NCBI GenBank assembly: GCA_028826165.1
Contig: JAPDFW010000147.1
Coordinates: 742,501-806,500 of the forward strand
Direction of reading: 5' to 3'
Origin: Anaeramoeba ignava
Lineage: Eukaryota; Metamonada; Anaeramoebidae
DNA: 64,000 nucleotides
A model generated the notes under the pieces. That model did not search any database. It saw only the letters and a list, made by a program, of their open reading frames with translations, and was not told the origin of the DNA. Position numbers and translations under genes: made by a program. This document shows positions 1 to 11,100 of this stretch, in pieces (positions within the stretch are counted from its first letter, which is position 1; each line of letters starts with the position of its first letter).

Positions 1-3000
1 TTTTTTTCAGACTCCTCAAAAAGAAAGTCAATTCGTTTTGAAGTGTCACCAACAAATTTTGATAGGAGTTCTGCAGAGTTAATGATCTGCAGGGATTTTC
101 CAGTTTCAAATGCGATGGCTTCGCATGTAAGTGTCTTTCCAGTTCCAGGAGGTCCATATAAGAGTACAGGAGTTCCTTTTCGGAATCCCTTGTTTTGGTG
201 AAATCCCCAGTTATTGAGAACTAGTCTTGCCTTCTCTGAGTTGATGATCTCACGCACCTCCTCAAGCTTATCATCTTCCAATGCAAGAAATTCGATCCCA
301 TGTTTCGGAATCACTTTTCGATGAAGATTACTACTCACAAGTTGTCCACGAATTTGCATCTCTGCTCCTTGTTTTAAGTCTTCTTGTGTCACCTTTAGCT
401 TCTCCATTCCTTCCCGCGCAATCGCTAAAGACAATGCTGCTATGATTGCGTTTTTGATAAATCCTCCTGTTAGTTCATATTTCATTGAAAGTTCTAAAAT
501 GTCAACATTTTTGGAAATTTCAAGATTTTTTGGTAAATGTGTTTTCCATATTTTTTCCCGTAAAAAAGGATCAGGTTTCCCGAATTCTATTGCAATCGTG
601 ATTCTTCTGTGCATTGCTTCGTCAAGATCTTGTGGGCGATTTGTGGCTAAAATGATGATCCCATCGAAGCGTTCAATTTCCGTTAAAAGCATGCTTATTT
701 TGGATTGATAATGAGATCTTGTTTCAAAAATTGCTTCACATTCGTCAAAGAAAAGTAATGATTGTTGAACTTTGGCTTCACGGAAAATGTATCGGAATGC
801 TGCAGCTCCTTGAATTCCTTGTAATTTAGGAAAGTTGATTAACATGATTTTTTTTTTGAGAGCATTTCCAAGAGCATTTGCCATCATTGTCTGAATTTTT
901 AAATTGAATTTTAATATAAATTTTAATATGAATTTTTTATATAAATTTTTAATATAAATTTTAAATTGAATTTTTATATAAATTTTTAATTGAATTTTTA
1001 AATAATTTTTTAAATAATTTTTATATTAAATTTTTAAATTAATTTTAATATTGAATTTTTATATTAATTTTATATTAATTTTATTAACCTTTCCAGTTCC
1101 AGATGGCCCATAAAAAAGCATCACAATCCCACTTGAATGAGAAATAACCTCTTCAAAATTTAATTTTTTCTTAAATTTTTGAAAATTATCATAATCCATA
1201 ACAGTTGACATTATAAGTTCCTTTTGCTCTTTTGGAAGAATAACATTATCAATTGAGACTTTACTTGTATAAAGATGAGAGCCTTCAACAAGCTCATCAA
1301 CTTCTGTATCTAAACCCAAAATAAAATCCATCATTCTCCAGTCTAATTTAACACTTAATTCATTGAAATCAGAATTAAATCCAAAATTTGATCCAACAAC
1401 AATTCCATCAGAAATCAATTTAGAGCTTTTATAAAAATACTTGCGCGCAGAAAGTTGTGTTTCAAGATCGGATGTGAACTTTCCTATAATGTCCACTGCT
1501 TGAATCCTACCTCGGCTATAATCCGAGTTGAGATACTCACTTGCAATCGAAAGAATAATATTCACTTCAACTTCTGAAAGTTTTCTTGCTTCTGCTAATC
1601 GGAAAATTCTAGGCATCCATTTGCCTTCCTTTTTCGTCAATTCTAATCTTTTCTCGCATCTTTTGCGAAGTAATTTTTCCCGAATAATATTATCTCGAAG
1701 AGATACTTCGATATGAACACTTGATGAATATCGCGCTGATTGATCTTTTTGTCGCATGTCTTCTTGGATTCGTGAAGTTATTTTCATCCATTCAAATTTA
1801 TCAGTTAAAAACTCCAAATCAGTTGTATAAGGTTTTAATTGTTCTTCTTGATCAGAATTATTTCCATTAATTTCATCTTCTTTTTCATTTAAATTTCCAT
1901 TTGAATTTTCATTTGAATCTTCTTTTGTTTTTTTTCCATTTAATTGATTTGTTTTTTCTTGATTGACTTGTTCAGTAATAAAATCAAAAGCATCACTATC
2001 ATCAATTCTTTCACTTAATTTCGCACTTAATTTTCCACTTAACTTTCCACTTAAATTTTCACTTAATTTTTCATTTAAATTTTCACTTAAATTTTCACTT
2101 AAATTTTCACTTGTTTTTTTTTCTGGGTTTTTCCGATAATCTTCCTCTTCAAGAATTTTTTCAAGTTGAGTTTCTGAAATTTTCATTCTTTGTTCTAAGG
2201 AGGGTATTCCTCCAGTTAGAATATTAAGATAATCAGCAAGAAACCGAATTCTTGTGAGATATTTATGAGTACGAGAAACAGGTTCAAAACAATTTTCCTT
2301 ATAAAGAGGAGAATCTGGATGAAAAAATATTTCAAGTTCGTTTGGTTTCATCCCTGAAAATAAAAGTATTTTAAAAGATTGTGAGCAATTATCCATTATT
2401 GTGTTGATTCTTAACGATTTTCTGTTCCATCTACTCATTCCCCAAGTGTAAAGATGTGAAACTATAAGTAAAACTAATCCATTTTTTTGTTGTTCGGATA
2501 ATTTCAATCTTTCTGATAATCGTATTACTCTTGGTTTCATTGGTGTGTTTTCAAGTTTGTTGCTAATTATTTGTGAAATTTTAACTGACATCTCAAGAAT
2601 TGATTTTTGAATTTTTAGAATTTCCTCAAAATCTTTTTTTAAAAATTTTATAAATCAATTTTATTTTTAATTTTATAAATGAATTTTATTTTTAATTTTA
2701 TAAATGAATTTTAATTTTAATTTTAATTTTAATTTTAATTTTTAATTTTAATTTTAATTTTAATTTTAAATTTTAATTTGAATTTTAATTTTATAAATGA
2801 ATTTTAATTTTGAAATGAATTTTAATTTTAATTTTAATTTTAATTTTAATTTTATAAATGAATTTTATAAATGAATTTTAATTTTTATAAATAATTTTAA
2901 TTTTAATTTAGATTTTAATTTTAATTTTAATTTTAATTAAATTTTATAAATGAATTTTAATTTTAATTTTATAAATGAATTTTAATTTTAATTTTAATTT

Positions 3001-3917
3001 TGTTTTTAATTTGAATTTTAATTTTAATTTTAATTTTAATTTAAATTTTATAAATGAATTTTAATTTAAATTTGAATTTTAATTTTAATTTTAATTTTAA
3101 TTTTAAATTTGAATTTTAATTTTATAAATGAATTTTAATTTTAATTTTAATTTTAATTTTTAATTTTAATTTTAATTTTATAAATGAATTTATTTTTAAT
3201 TTTAATTTTAATTTTAATTTTTAATTTTAATTTTAATTTTAATTTTAATTTTAGTTTATAAATTTTTAATTTTAATTTTAATTTTAATTTTATTTTAATT
3301 TTAATTATAATTTTAATTTTTAAAATGAATTTTAATTTTAATTTTAATTTTTAAATTTTAATTTTAATTTTAATTTTAATTTTGATTTTAATTTTATAAA
3401 TTTTAATTTTAATTTTAAATTTTAATTTTAATTTTAATTTTAATTTTAATTAAATTTTATAAATGAATTTTAATTTTAATTTTAATTTTAATTTTAATTT
3501 GAATTTTAATTTTAATTTTATAAATGAATTTTAATTTTAATTTTAATTTTAAATTTTTATTTTATTTATTAATTTAAATTTTATTTTAATTTTAATTTTT
3601 ATTTTATAAATGAATTTTAATTTTAATTTAATTAGATTTTTTGTATTATTGAAAAATGATGTAATTATTAATTTAAATAAAAATATTCTTTTTTTACTTA
3701 ATTCTTTATGATTTATATGTTTATTATTTGTTAAATTGTAAGATTGACTGAGGTAATGATGAACTGTTAATACAAAAAATTGTTGCATTGCTCTTAAATA
3801 TGTTTCATCAGTAAATGGTGTTTGAATATATTCTGGTTTTAACATTTCTTCAATTTCATCTTTAAGAAGAAAAGAAACATTTTCCCATTCTTTTTTATAT
3901 TCTTCTATTGTTTCCAT
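1..3917 (-). CDS. Tandem AAA-domain ATPase, 3' end outside window
   Basis: Three exons are supported: 3917-3698, 2632-1089 and 890-1 (continuing off the edge). The phases agree: phase 1 at 3698/2632 and phase 0 at 1089/890. The reading frame runs upstream of the Met at 2591 to an acceptor at 2633, so that Met is internal and METIEEYKKEW at 3917 is the likelier start. The N-terminal ~490 residues show no domain I recognise and include a low-complexity SENLSENLNEKLSG-type stretch. The first AAA module has Walker A GPSGTGK (about residues 581-588), split by the second intron just before TMMANALG. Its Walker B is LLFFDE and its sensor region ATNRPQDLDEAMHRR. A second Walker A, YGPPGTGKT, lies at about 180-150 and is followed by ELLSKFVGDTSKR. 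Two AAA modules after a long N-terminal region recall uncharacterised bacterial tandem AAA ATPases as well as Cdc48-like proteins. Substrate and location are unknown. Confidence 0.8.
891..1088 (-). other. Intron 2 of the AAA ATPase gene
   Basis: On the minus strand the donor follows the AAG codon of the Walker A lysine at 1089. The acceptor TTCAG precedes ACAATGATGGC at 890. Joining restores GPSGTGK-TMMANAL in phase 0. The intron body is AATTTT-type low-complexity sequence. Confidence 0.85.
2633..3697 (-). repeat. Intron 1 of the AAA gene, AATTTT/ATAAATG low-complexity array
   Basis: About 1.06 kb of irregular (AATTTT)n interspersed with ATAAATGAATTTTA blocks. It lies between a donor AAGTAAAA at 3698/3697 and an acceptor AAAAAAAG at 2634/2633. 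The phase-1 join gives ...HKEL-N-FEEILKIQ. No coding signal was seen inside. Confidence 0.75.
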
Positions 3918-3941
3918 AATAAATTGAGAAAGAAAATTAAA

Positions 3942-3960
3942 GGAAAAAAATGAAAAAAAA
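3942..3960 (-). promoter_or_regulatory. TTTTCATTTTTTTCC upstream element of the AAA gene
   Basis: On the minus strand a T-run, TCAT and a second T-run ending CC lie about 30-40 nt upstream of the ATG at 3917. The same element precedes most starts in this window and is a candidate initiator or core promoter. Confidence 0.45.
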
Positions 3961-4020
3961 TTCGAAAAAAAATTTTTCCTTTTTATATTTTTTCTTTCTT
4001 TCTTTTATTCATTTTCAATT

Positions 4021-4880
4021 TATTTTTAATTTAATATTTAATTTATAAATTAATTTAAAAATATAATTTAATAATTAATTTTGTGTTTAAAATAATAATT
4101 TATTGTTTTATATTTAAATATTTTATTATTTCAAATTTTTATGATAATTGATTAGTTGAATATAAAGAATAAGAACAGATTTAATTTAATATTTAATTTA
4201 TAAATTAATTTAAAAATATAATTTAATATTTAATTTTTATGTTTAAAATAATAATTTATTGTTTTATATTTAAATATTTTATTATTTTAAATATTAAACA
4301 TATAAATATAAAAATGGGAATAGATTTAATTTAATATTTAATTTAATAAATTAATTTAAAAATATAATTTAATATTTAATTTTATTATTAAAATAATAAT
4401 TTAATGTTTTAGATTTAAATATTTTATTATTTAAAAATTTAACATATAAATATCAAAAATAAGAATAGATTTAATTTAATATTTAATTTAAAAATTAATT
4501 TAAAAATATAATTTAATATTTAATTTTGTGTTTAAAATAATAATTTATTGTTTTTAGATTTAAATATTTTATTATTTCAAATTTTTATGATAATTGATTA
4601 GTTGAATATAAAATAATAAGAACAGATTTAATTTAATATTTAATTTTATAAATTAATTTAAAAATATAATTTAATATTTAATTTTATTATTAAAATAATA
4701 ATTTATTGTTTTTATATTTAAATATTTTCTTGTTTAAATATTTAACATATAAATATAAAAATAAGAATAAGTTTAATTTAATATTTAATTTATAAATTAA
4801 TTTAAAAATATAATTTAATATTTAATTTTATGTTTAAAATAATAATTTATTGTTTTAGATTTAAATATTTTATTATTTAA
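4021..4880. repeat. Direct array of about six ~148-bp AT-rich units
   Basis: The core TAATTTAATATTTAATTT recurs at roughly 4025, 4180, 4327, 4473, 4630 and 4780. Each copy is followed by AAAATATAATTTAATA, an AAATAATAATTTA block and sometimes TTGATTAGTTGAATATAAA. The same unit appears in inverted orientation at about 10640-11060, on the far side of the TLDc gene. Nothing coding is visible from 3918 to 5210. Confidence 0.75.
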
Positions 4881-5210
4881 AAATATTTTGAAAATTGATT
4901 TTTTTTGAAATTAAAATTTTATCTTTTTTTTTGAATTAAATTGAATTAATATTAATTTGGAAATTTGTTTTTAAATTTAAATTTATTAATAATTTTTAAA
5001 TTCCAAAAAAAAAATTAAATTAAAAATTAAATTAAAATAATTTTCCTTTTTTTTTAATAAAAAAAATTAATAAAAAATAATAATAATTTATTAATAAATT
5101 AATTTAAAATAATAAATTAAAAAGAAAATTAAATTAATTATTAATTTAAATTTTTTGCCTTCCTTTATTTAAATTTTTTGCCTTCCTTTATTTAATTTTT
5201 TTTTTATTAA

Positions 5211-5235
5211 ATTTTTTTTTTCATTTTTTTCTTTC
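5211..5235 (+). promoter_or_regulatory. T-run/TCAT/T-run element upstream of the TLDc gene
   Basis: ATTTTTTTTTTCATTTTTTTC lies about 20-40 nt before the ATG at 5253. It matches the element seen before most genes here. Confidence 0.45.
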
Positions 5236-5252
5236 AAAAAACAAAAAACAAA

Positions 5253-8200
5253 ATGGATAGCAATAACCAACAAATTAATGAATTAATTAAAACTATTAAT
5301 GGTAATTATTATTATTATTATTATAAATATATTTTTTAAAACAAAAACACAAAAAAAACTTATTTAACATTTTTTTTGGATAATTAAATTATAAATAAAT
5401 AGAAAAAGATAATTTAATTCAAGAACTTTATAAAGAGAATAAAGAACTTTTATACAAGAATGAAGCACTTTATAAACAAATTCAAGAAAAAGATAAACAA
5501 ATTTTTGAACTTCATAAACAAATTCAAGAAAAAAAAATTGAAGAAAAAGAAAAGGAAGTTGAGAAAATGAAACCTGTTTTTGATGAAATTGAAGAAATGA
5601 AAAAACAATTTCAGAGTTTTTGGAATTCAGAAATTGTTAAAGATATTGAATACATTAAGAAATTACAAGAATGGGTAAATGATAATGATTTCTTTTCTAA
5701 AATGAAAAAAGGATTTTCAGCAAAAAGAGATGGATTTGATTCTGAAACTTGGCATAAAGCAGTTGATGGGAAAGGAAAAACATTAGTTATTATCAAAACA
5801 AAACAAAATTTTATTTTTGGAGGTTTTACTCAAGTTGGATGGACAAATGATAAATCAAAATGGAGAAAAGAAGATAGAAATGATGATAATGATGGATATA
5901 TTCCTGATTCAAATGCATTTGTTTTTTCATTAAGAAATGATAAAGGAGATAGAAAACCAAAGAAATTTACAATTAAACAAGGAGAAGAAGAATATGCAAT
6001 TTTTTATGATTTAAGTTATGGTCCAGTTTTTGGAAGTAAATATAAATAATTTATATTTAATAAATAAATATTATTATAATTAAAATTAAATTAATAAATA
6101 ATCCAAAATATTAATATAATAAATAATATCATTATTTAAATTTAAAATAAAATAAATTTTAAATTTAATTATTATTAATTATTATTAAAATTAATTATTT
6201 ATATTTATTAAAATAGAGAGTAAATAATTTATATTTAATAAATATTTATTATTATAATTAAAATTAAATTATAAATAATCTAAAATATTAATATAATAAA
6301 TAATATTATTATTTTAATTTAAAATAAAATTAATTTTAAATTAAATTATTATTAATTATTATTAAAATTAATTATTTATATTTATTAAAATAGATTGTAA
6401 ATAATTTATATTTAATAAATATTTATTATTATAATTAAAATTAAATTAATAAATAATCCAAAATATTAATATAATCAAATAATATTATTATTTAAATTTA
6501 AAATAAAATTAATTTTAAATTAAATTATTATTAATTATTATTAAAATTAATTATTTATTTTTATTAAAATAGTGAGTAAATAATATTGATTTAATAAATA
6601 TTTATTATTATAATTAAAATTAAATTAATAAATAATCCAAAAATAATATAATAAATAATATTATTATTTAAATTTAAATTTAAAATAAAATTAATTTTAA
6701 ATTAAATTATTATTAATTATTATTAAAATTAATTATTTATTTTTTATTAAAAATAGTGAGTAAATAATTTATATTTAATAAATATTTATTATTATAATTA
6801 AAATTAAATTAATAAATAATCCAAAAATATTAATATAATAAATAATATTATTATATTTAAATTTAAATTTAAAATAAAATTAATTTTAAATTAAATTTAT
6901 TAATTATTATTAAAATTAATTATTTATTTTTATTAAAAATAGATGGTAAATAATTTATATTTAATAAATATTTATTATTATAATTAAAATTAAATTAATA
7001 AATAATTCAAAAATATTAATATAATAAATAATATTATTATTTAAATTTTAAAATAAAATTAATTTTAAATTAAATTATTATTAATTATTATTAAAATTAA
7101 TTATTTATTTTTATTAAAATAGAGAGTAAATAATTTATATTTAATAAATATTTATTATTATAATTAAAATTAAATTAATAAATAATTCAAAAATATTAAT
7201 ATAATAAATAATATTATTATTTAAATTTAAAATAAAATTAATTTTAAATTAAAATTATTAATTATTATTAAAATTAATTATTTATTTTTATTAAAATAGT
7301 GGGTAAATAATTTATATTTAATAAATATTTATTATTATAATTAAAATTAAATTAATAAATAATCCAAAATATTAATATAATAAATAATATCATTATTTAA
7401 ATTTAAATAAAAATAAATTTTTAAATTAAATTATTATTAATTATTATTAAAATTAATTATTTATATTTATTAAAATAGAGAGTAAATAATTTATATTTAA
7501 TAAATATTTATTATTATAATTAAAATTAAATTAATAAATAATCCAAAATATTAATATAATAAATAATATTATTATTTAAATTTAAAATAAAATAAATTTT
7601 AAATTAAATTATTATTAATTATTATTAAAATTAATTATTTATCTTTAATAAAATAGAGAGTAAATAATTTATATTTAATAAATATTTATTATTATAATTA
7701 AAATTAAATTAATAAATAATACAAAATATTAATATAATAAATAATATTATTATTTCAATTTAAAATAAAATAAATTTTAAATTAAATTATTATTAATTAT
7801 TATTAAAATTAATTATTTATATTTATTAAAAAATAGAGAGTAAATAATTTATATTTAATAAATATTTATTATTATAATTAAAATTAAATTAATAAATAAT
7901 TCAAAAATATTAATATAATAAATAATATTATTATTTCAATTTAAAATAAAATAAATTTTAAATTAAATTATTATTAATTATTGTTAAAATTAATTATTTA
8001 TATTTATTAAAAATAGTTGAGTAAATAATTAATATTTAATAAATAATTATTATTATAATTAAAATTAAATTAATAAATAATCCAAAATATTAATATAATA
8101 AATAATATTATTATTTTAATTTAAAATAAAATAAATTTTAAATTAAATTATTATTAATTATTATTAAAATTAATTATTTATATTTATTAAAATAGATCGT

Positions 8201-10331
8201 AAATAATTTATATTTAATAAATATTTATTATTATAATTAAAATTAAATTAATAAGTAATCCAAAATAATATAATAAATAATATTATTATTTCAATTTAAA
8301 ATAAAATAAATTTTAAAATTAAATTATTATTAATTATTATTAAAATTAATTATTTATTTTTATTAAAATAGATGGTAAATAATTTTATATTTAATAAATA
8401 ATTATTATTATAATTAAAATTAAATTAATAAATAATCTAAAATATTAATATAATCAATAATATTATTATTTAAATTTAAAAATAAAATTAATTTTAAATT
8501 AAATTATTATTAATTATTATTAAAATTAATTATTTATCTTTATTAAAATAGATTGTAAATAATTTATATTTAATAAATATTTATTATTATAATTAAAATT
8601 AAATTAATAAATAATCCAAAAATATTAATATAATAAATAATATTATTATTTAAATTTAAAATAAAAATTAATTTTAAATTAAATTATTATTAATTATTAT
8701 TAAAATTAATTATTTATATTTATTAAAATAGTTGGTAAATAATTTATATTTAATAAATATTTATTATTATAATTAAAATTAAATTAATAAATAATCTAAA
8801 ATATTAATATAATAAATAATATTATTATTTAAATTTAAAATAAAAATAAATTTTAAATTAAATTATTATTAATTATTATTAAAATTAATTATTTATATTT
8901 ATTAAAATAGATAGTAAATAATTTATATTTAATAAATATTTATTATTATAATTAAAAATTAAATTAATAAATAATCCAAAATATTAATATAATAAATAAT
9001 ATTATTATTTAAATTTAAAATAAAAATTAATTTTAAATTAAATTATTATTAATTATTATTAAAATTAATTATTTATATTTATTAAAATAGTTGGTAAATA
9101 ATTTATATTTAATAAATATTTATTATTATAATTAAAATTAAATTAATAAATAATCTAAAATATTATTATAATAAATAATATTATTATTTAAATTTAAAAT
9201 AAAATAAATTTTAAATTAAATTATTATTAATTATTATTAAAATTAATTATTTATATTTATTAAAATAGATAGTAAATAATTTATATTTAATAAATATTTA
9301 TTATTATAATTAAAATTAAATTAATAAATAATCTAAAATATTATTATAATAAATAATATTATTATTTAAATTTAAAATAAAATAAATTTTTAAATTAAAT
9401 TATTATTAATTATTATTAAAATTAATTATTTATATTTATTAAAATAGATTGTAAATAAATTATATTTAATAAATATTTATTATTATAATTAAAAATTAAA
9501 TTAATAAATAATCCAAAATATTAATATAATAAATAATATTATTATTTTAATTTAAAATAAAATTAATTTTAAAATTAAATTATTATTAATTATTATTAAA
9601 ATTAATTATTTATTTTTATTAAAATAGATGGTAAATAATTTATATTTAATAAATATTTATTATTATAATTAAATTTAAATTAATAAATAATCCAAAATAT
9701 TAATATAATAAATAATATTATTATTTAAATTTAAAATAAAATTAATTTTAAATTAAATTATTATTAATTATTATTAAAATTAATTATTTATTTTTATTAA
9801 AATAGATTGTAAATAATTTATATTTAATAAATATTTATTATTATAATTAAAATTAAATTAATAAATAATCCAAAATATTAATATAATAAATAATATTATT
9901 ATTTAAATTTAAAATAAAATTAATTTTAAATTAAATTATTATTAATTATTATTAAAATTAATTATTTATCTTTATTAAAATAGTTGGTAAATAATTTATA
10001 TTTAATAAATATTTATTATTATAATTAAAATTAAATTAATAAATAATCCAAAATATTAATATAATAAATAATATTATTATTTAAATTTAAAATAAAATTA
10101 ATTTTAAATTAAATTATTATTAATTATTATTAAAATTAATTATTTATCTTTATTAAAATATTTATAGGTGATATTGAGTTAAATTCTAATTTACAACCTG
10201 GTTATTCAAATTTTGGTAATATTTATAATCTACCTAATGGAATTGAATATGATACAAATGAAGCTAGAAGTTATTTAGCTGGTTCTTATAATAATTGGAT
10301 TGTTGATGAACTTGAATCTTATTTCATTTAA
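5253..10331 (+). CDS. TLDc-domain protein with coiled-coil N-terminus and arrayed intron
   Basis: Constitutive exons are 5253-5301, 5403-6035 and 10168-10331, which sum to 846 nt (281 residues plus stop). Residues ~17-75 form a Lys/Glu/Gln-rich coiled coil with QIQEKDK-type heptads. The TLDc domain follows, with signature stretches KGFSAKRDGFDSETWH, GKGKTLVIIKTK and FGGFTQVGW, and a C-terminal LAGSYNNWIVDELESYF. TLDc domains occur in oxidation-resistance and V-ATPase-associated proteins; this family's own role is unknown to me. Exon 2 ends GGA-A before GTAAAT, so reading through gives a short SKYK tail and a stop at 6049, truncating the domain. The true C-terminus is the exon at 10168, after a 4.1-kb array of intron-like units with 22 potential 3-4-nt microexons. 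Joining without microexons gives FGSDIELNS. A closely similar gene sits inverted at 58434-64000. Confidence 0.88.
6036..10167 (+). repeat. Array of 23 intron-like ~178-nt units separated by variable triplets
   Basis: Every unit starts GTAAAT and ends ATTAAAATAG or a close variant. The first begins at the exon-2 donor (6036); the last ends in ATATTTATAG at the exon-3 acceptor (10167). Between units lie these bases: aga 6217, att 6394, tga 6573, tga 6757, atg 6943, aga 7123, tgg 7300, aga 7479, aga 7657, aga 7837, ttga 8017, atc 8196, atg 8372, att 8552, ttg 8732, ata 8911, ttg 9091, ata 9269, att 9448, atg 9628, att 9806, ttg 9984. All three triplet positions vary, while TAG and GTAAAT on either side are kept in all 22 junctions. 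A few internal unit positions also vary, for example the base before CAAAAT. Triplets included as exons would preserve phase 1; the 4-nt one would not. Confidence 0.9.
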
Positions 10332-10639
10332 AAACTATTTTTCATTTTTTTTTCAAAATTCAATTCAATTTTAATTTACTTTCAATCAAATTAAATTCTT
10401 CAAACCAATAAATAAAAAACAAATCTAATTTTAAACAATTTAATTTTAATTTAAAAATATTATTAAAAAGAAGATTAAATTGAAATTAAGAAAATCAAAA
10501 ATATAAAAAAATTGAAAATAGAAATTAATAATTATTAATTGTAAAATATTTTATAAAATATAAAATAAGAAACAAAATTAAATTATAATTTTTATTATTA
10601 AAAATTATATTTATTTAATAAATTAAAAAAATTAAAAAA

Positions 10640-11060
10640 TATTTTTAAAATAAATAATAAAATATTTAAATCTAAAACAATAAATTATTATTTTAAACAT
10701 AAAATTAAATATTAAATTATATTTTTAAATTAATTTATAAATTAAATATTAAATTAAATCTATTCTTATTTTTATATTTATATGTTAAATATTTAAACAA
10801 GAAAATATTTAAATATAAAACAATAAATTATTATTTTTAATAATAGGATTAAATATTAAATTATATTTTTAAATTAATTTATAAATTAAATATTAAATTA
10901 AATCTGTTCTTATTCTTTATATTCAACTAATCAATTATCATAAAAATTTGAAATAATAAAATATTTAGATATAAAACAATAAATTATTATTTTAATAATA
11001 AAATTAAATATTAAATTATATTTTTAAATTAAATTATAAATTAAATATTAAATTAAATCT
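10640..11060. repeat. Inverted partial copy of the 4021-4880 array (about 3 units)
   Basis: The reverse complement of the left-hand unit recurs about every 150 bp, as AAATTAAATATTAAATTATA-type cores near 10695, 10845 and 10995. It includes the diagnostic TATTCAACTAATCAATTATC at about 10920. The TLDc gene therefore sits between inverted arrays. The stretch 10332-10640 is AT-rich 3' flank with no gene. Confidence 0.7.
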
Positions 11061-11066
11061 ATTTTG

Positions 11067-11084
11067 AATTTTCATTTTTTTCTT
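11067..11084 (+). promoter_or_regulatory. TTTTCATTTTTTTC element upstream of the hydrolase gene
   Basis: AATTTTCATTTTTTTC lies about 20-35 nt before the ATG at 11101 and matches the shared upstream element. Confidence 0.45.
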
Positions 11085-11100
11085 TTCAAATTTTTATAAA

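Noticed and set aside
1059-2591. Stand-alone gene ending after the first Walker A
   Set aside because: The frame ends because it runs into an intron; the next exon completes the AAA module.
6036-10167. CRISPR array
   Set aside because: The repeat-plus-short-variable-segment look superficially suggests one, but the unit is 178 bp, the variable part is 3 bp, the DNA is a eukaryotic intron and GT-AG signals define the unit.
6036-10167. Centromeric or telomeric satellite
   Set aside because: The array starts and stops exactly at exon splice sites of one gene and recurs at the homologous intron of its paralog.
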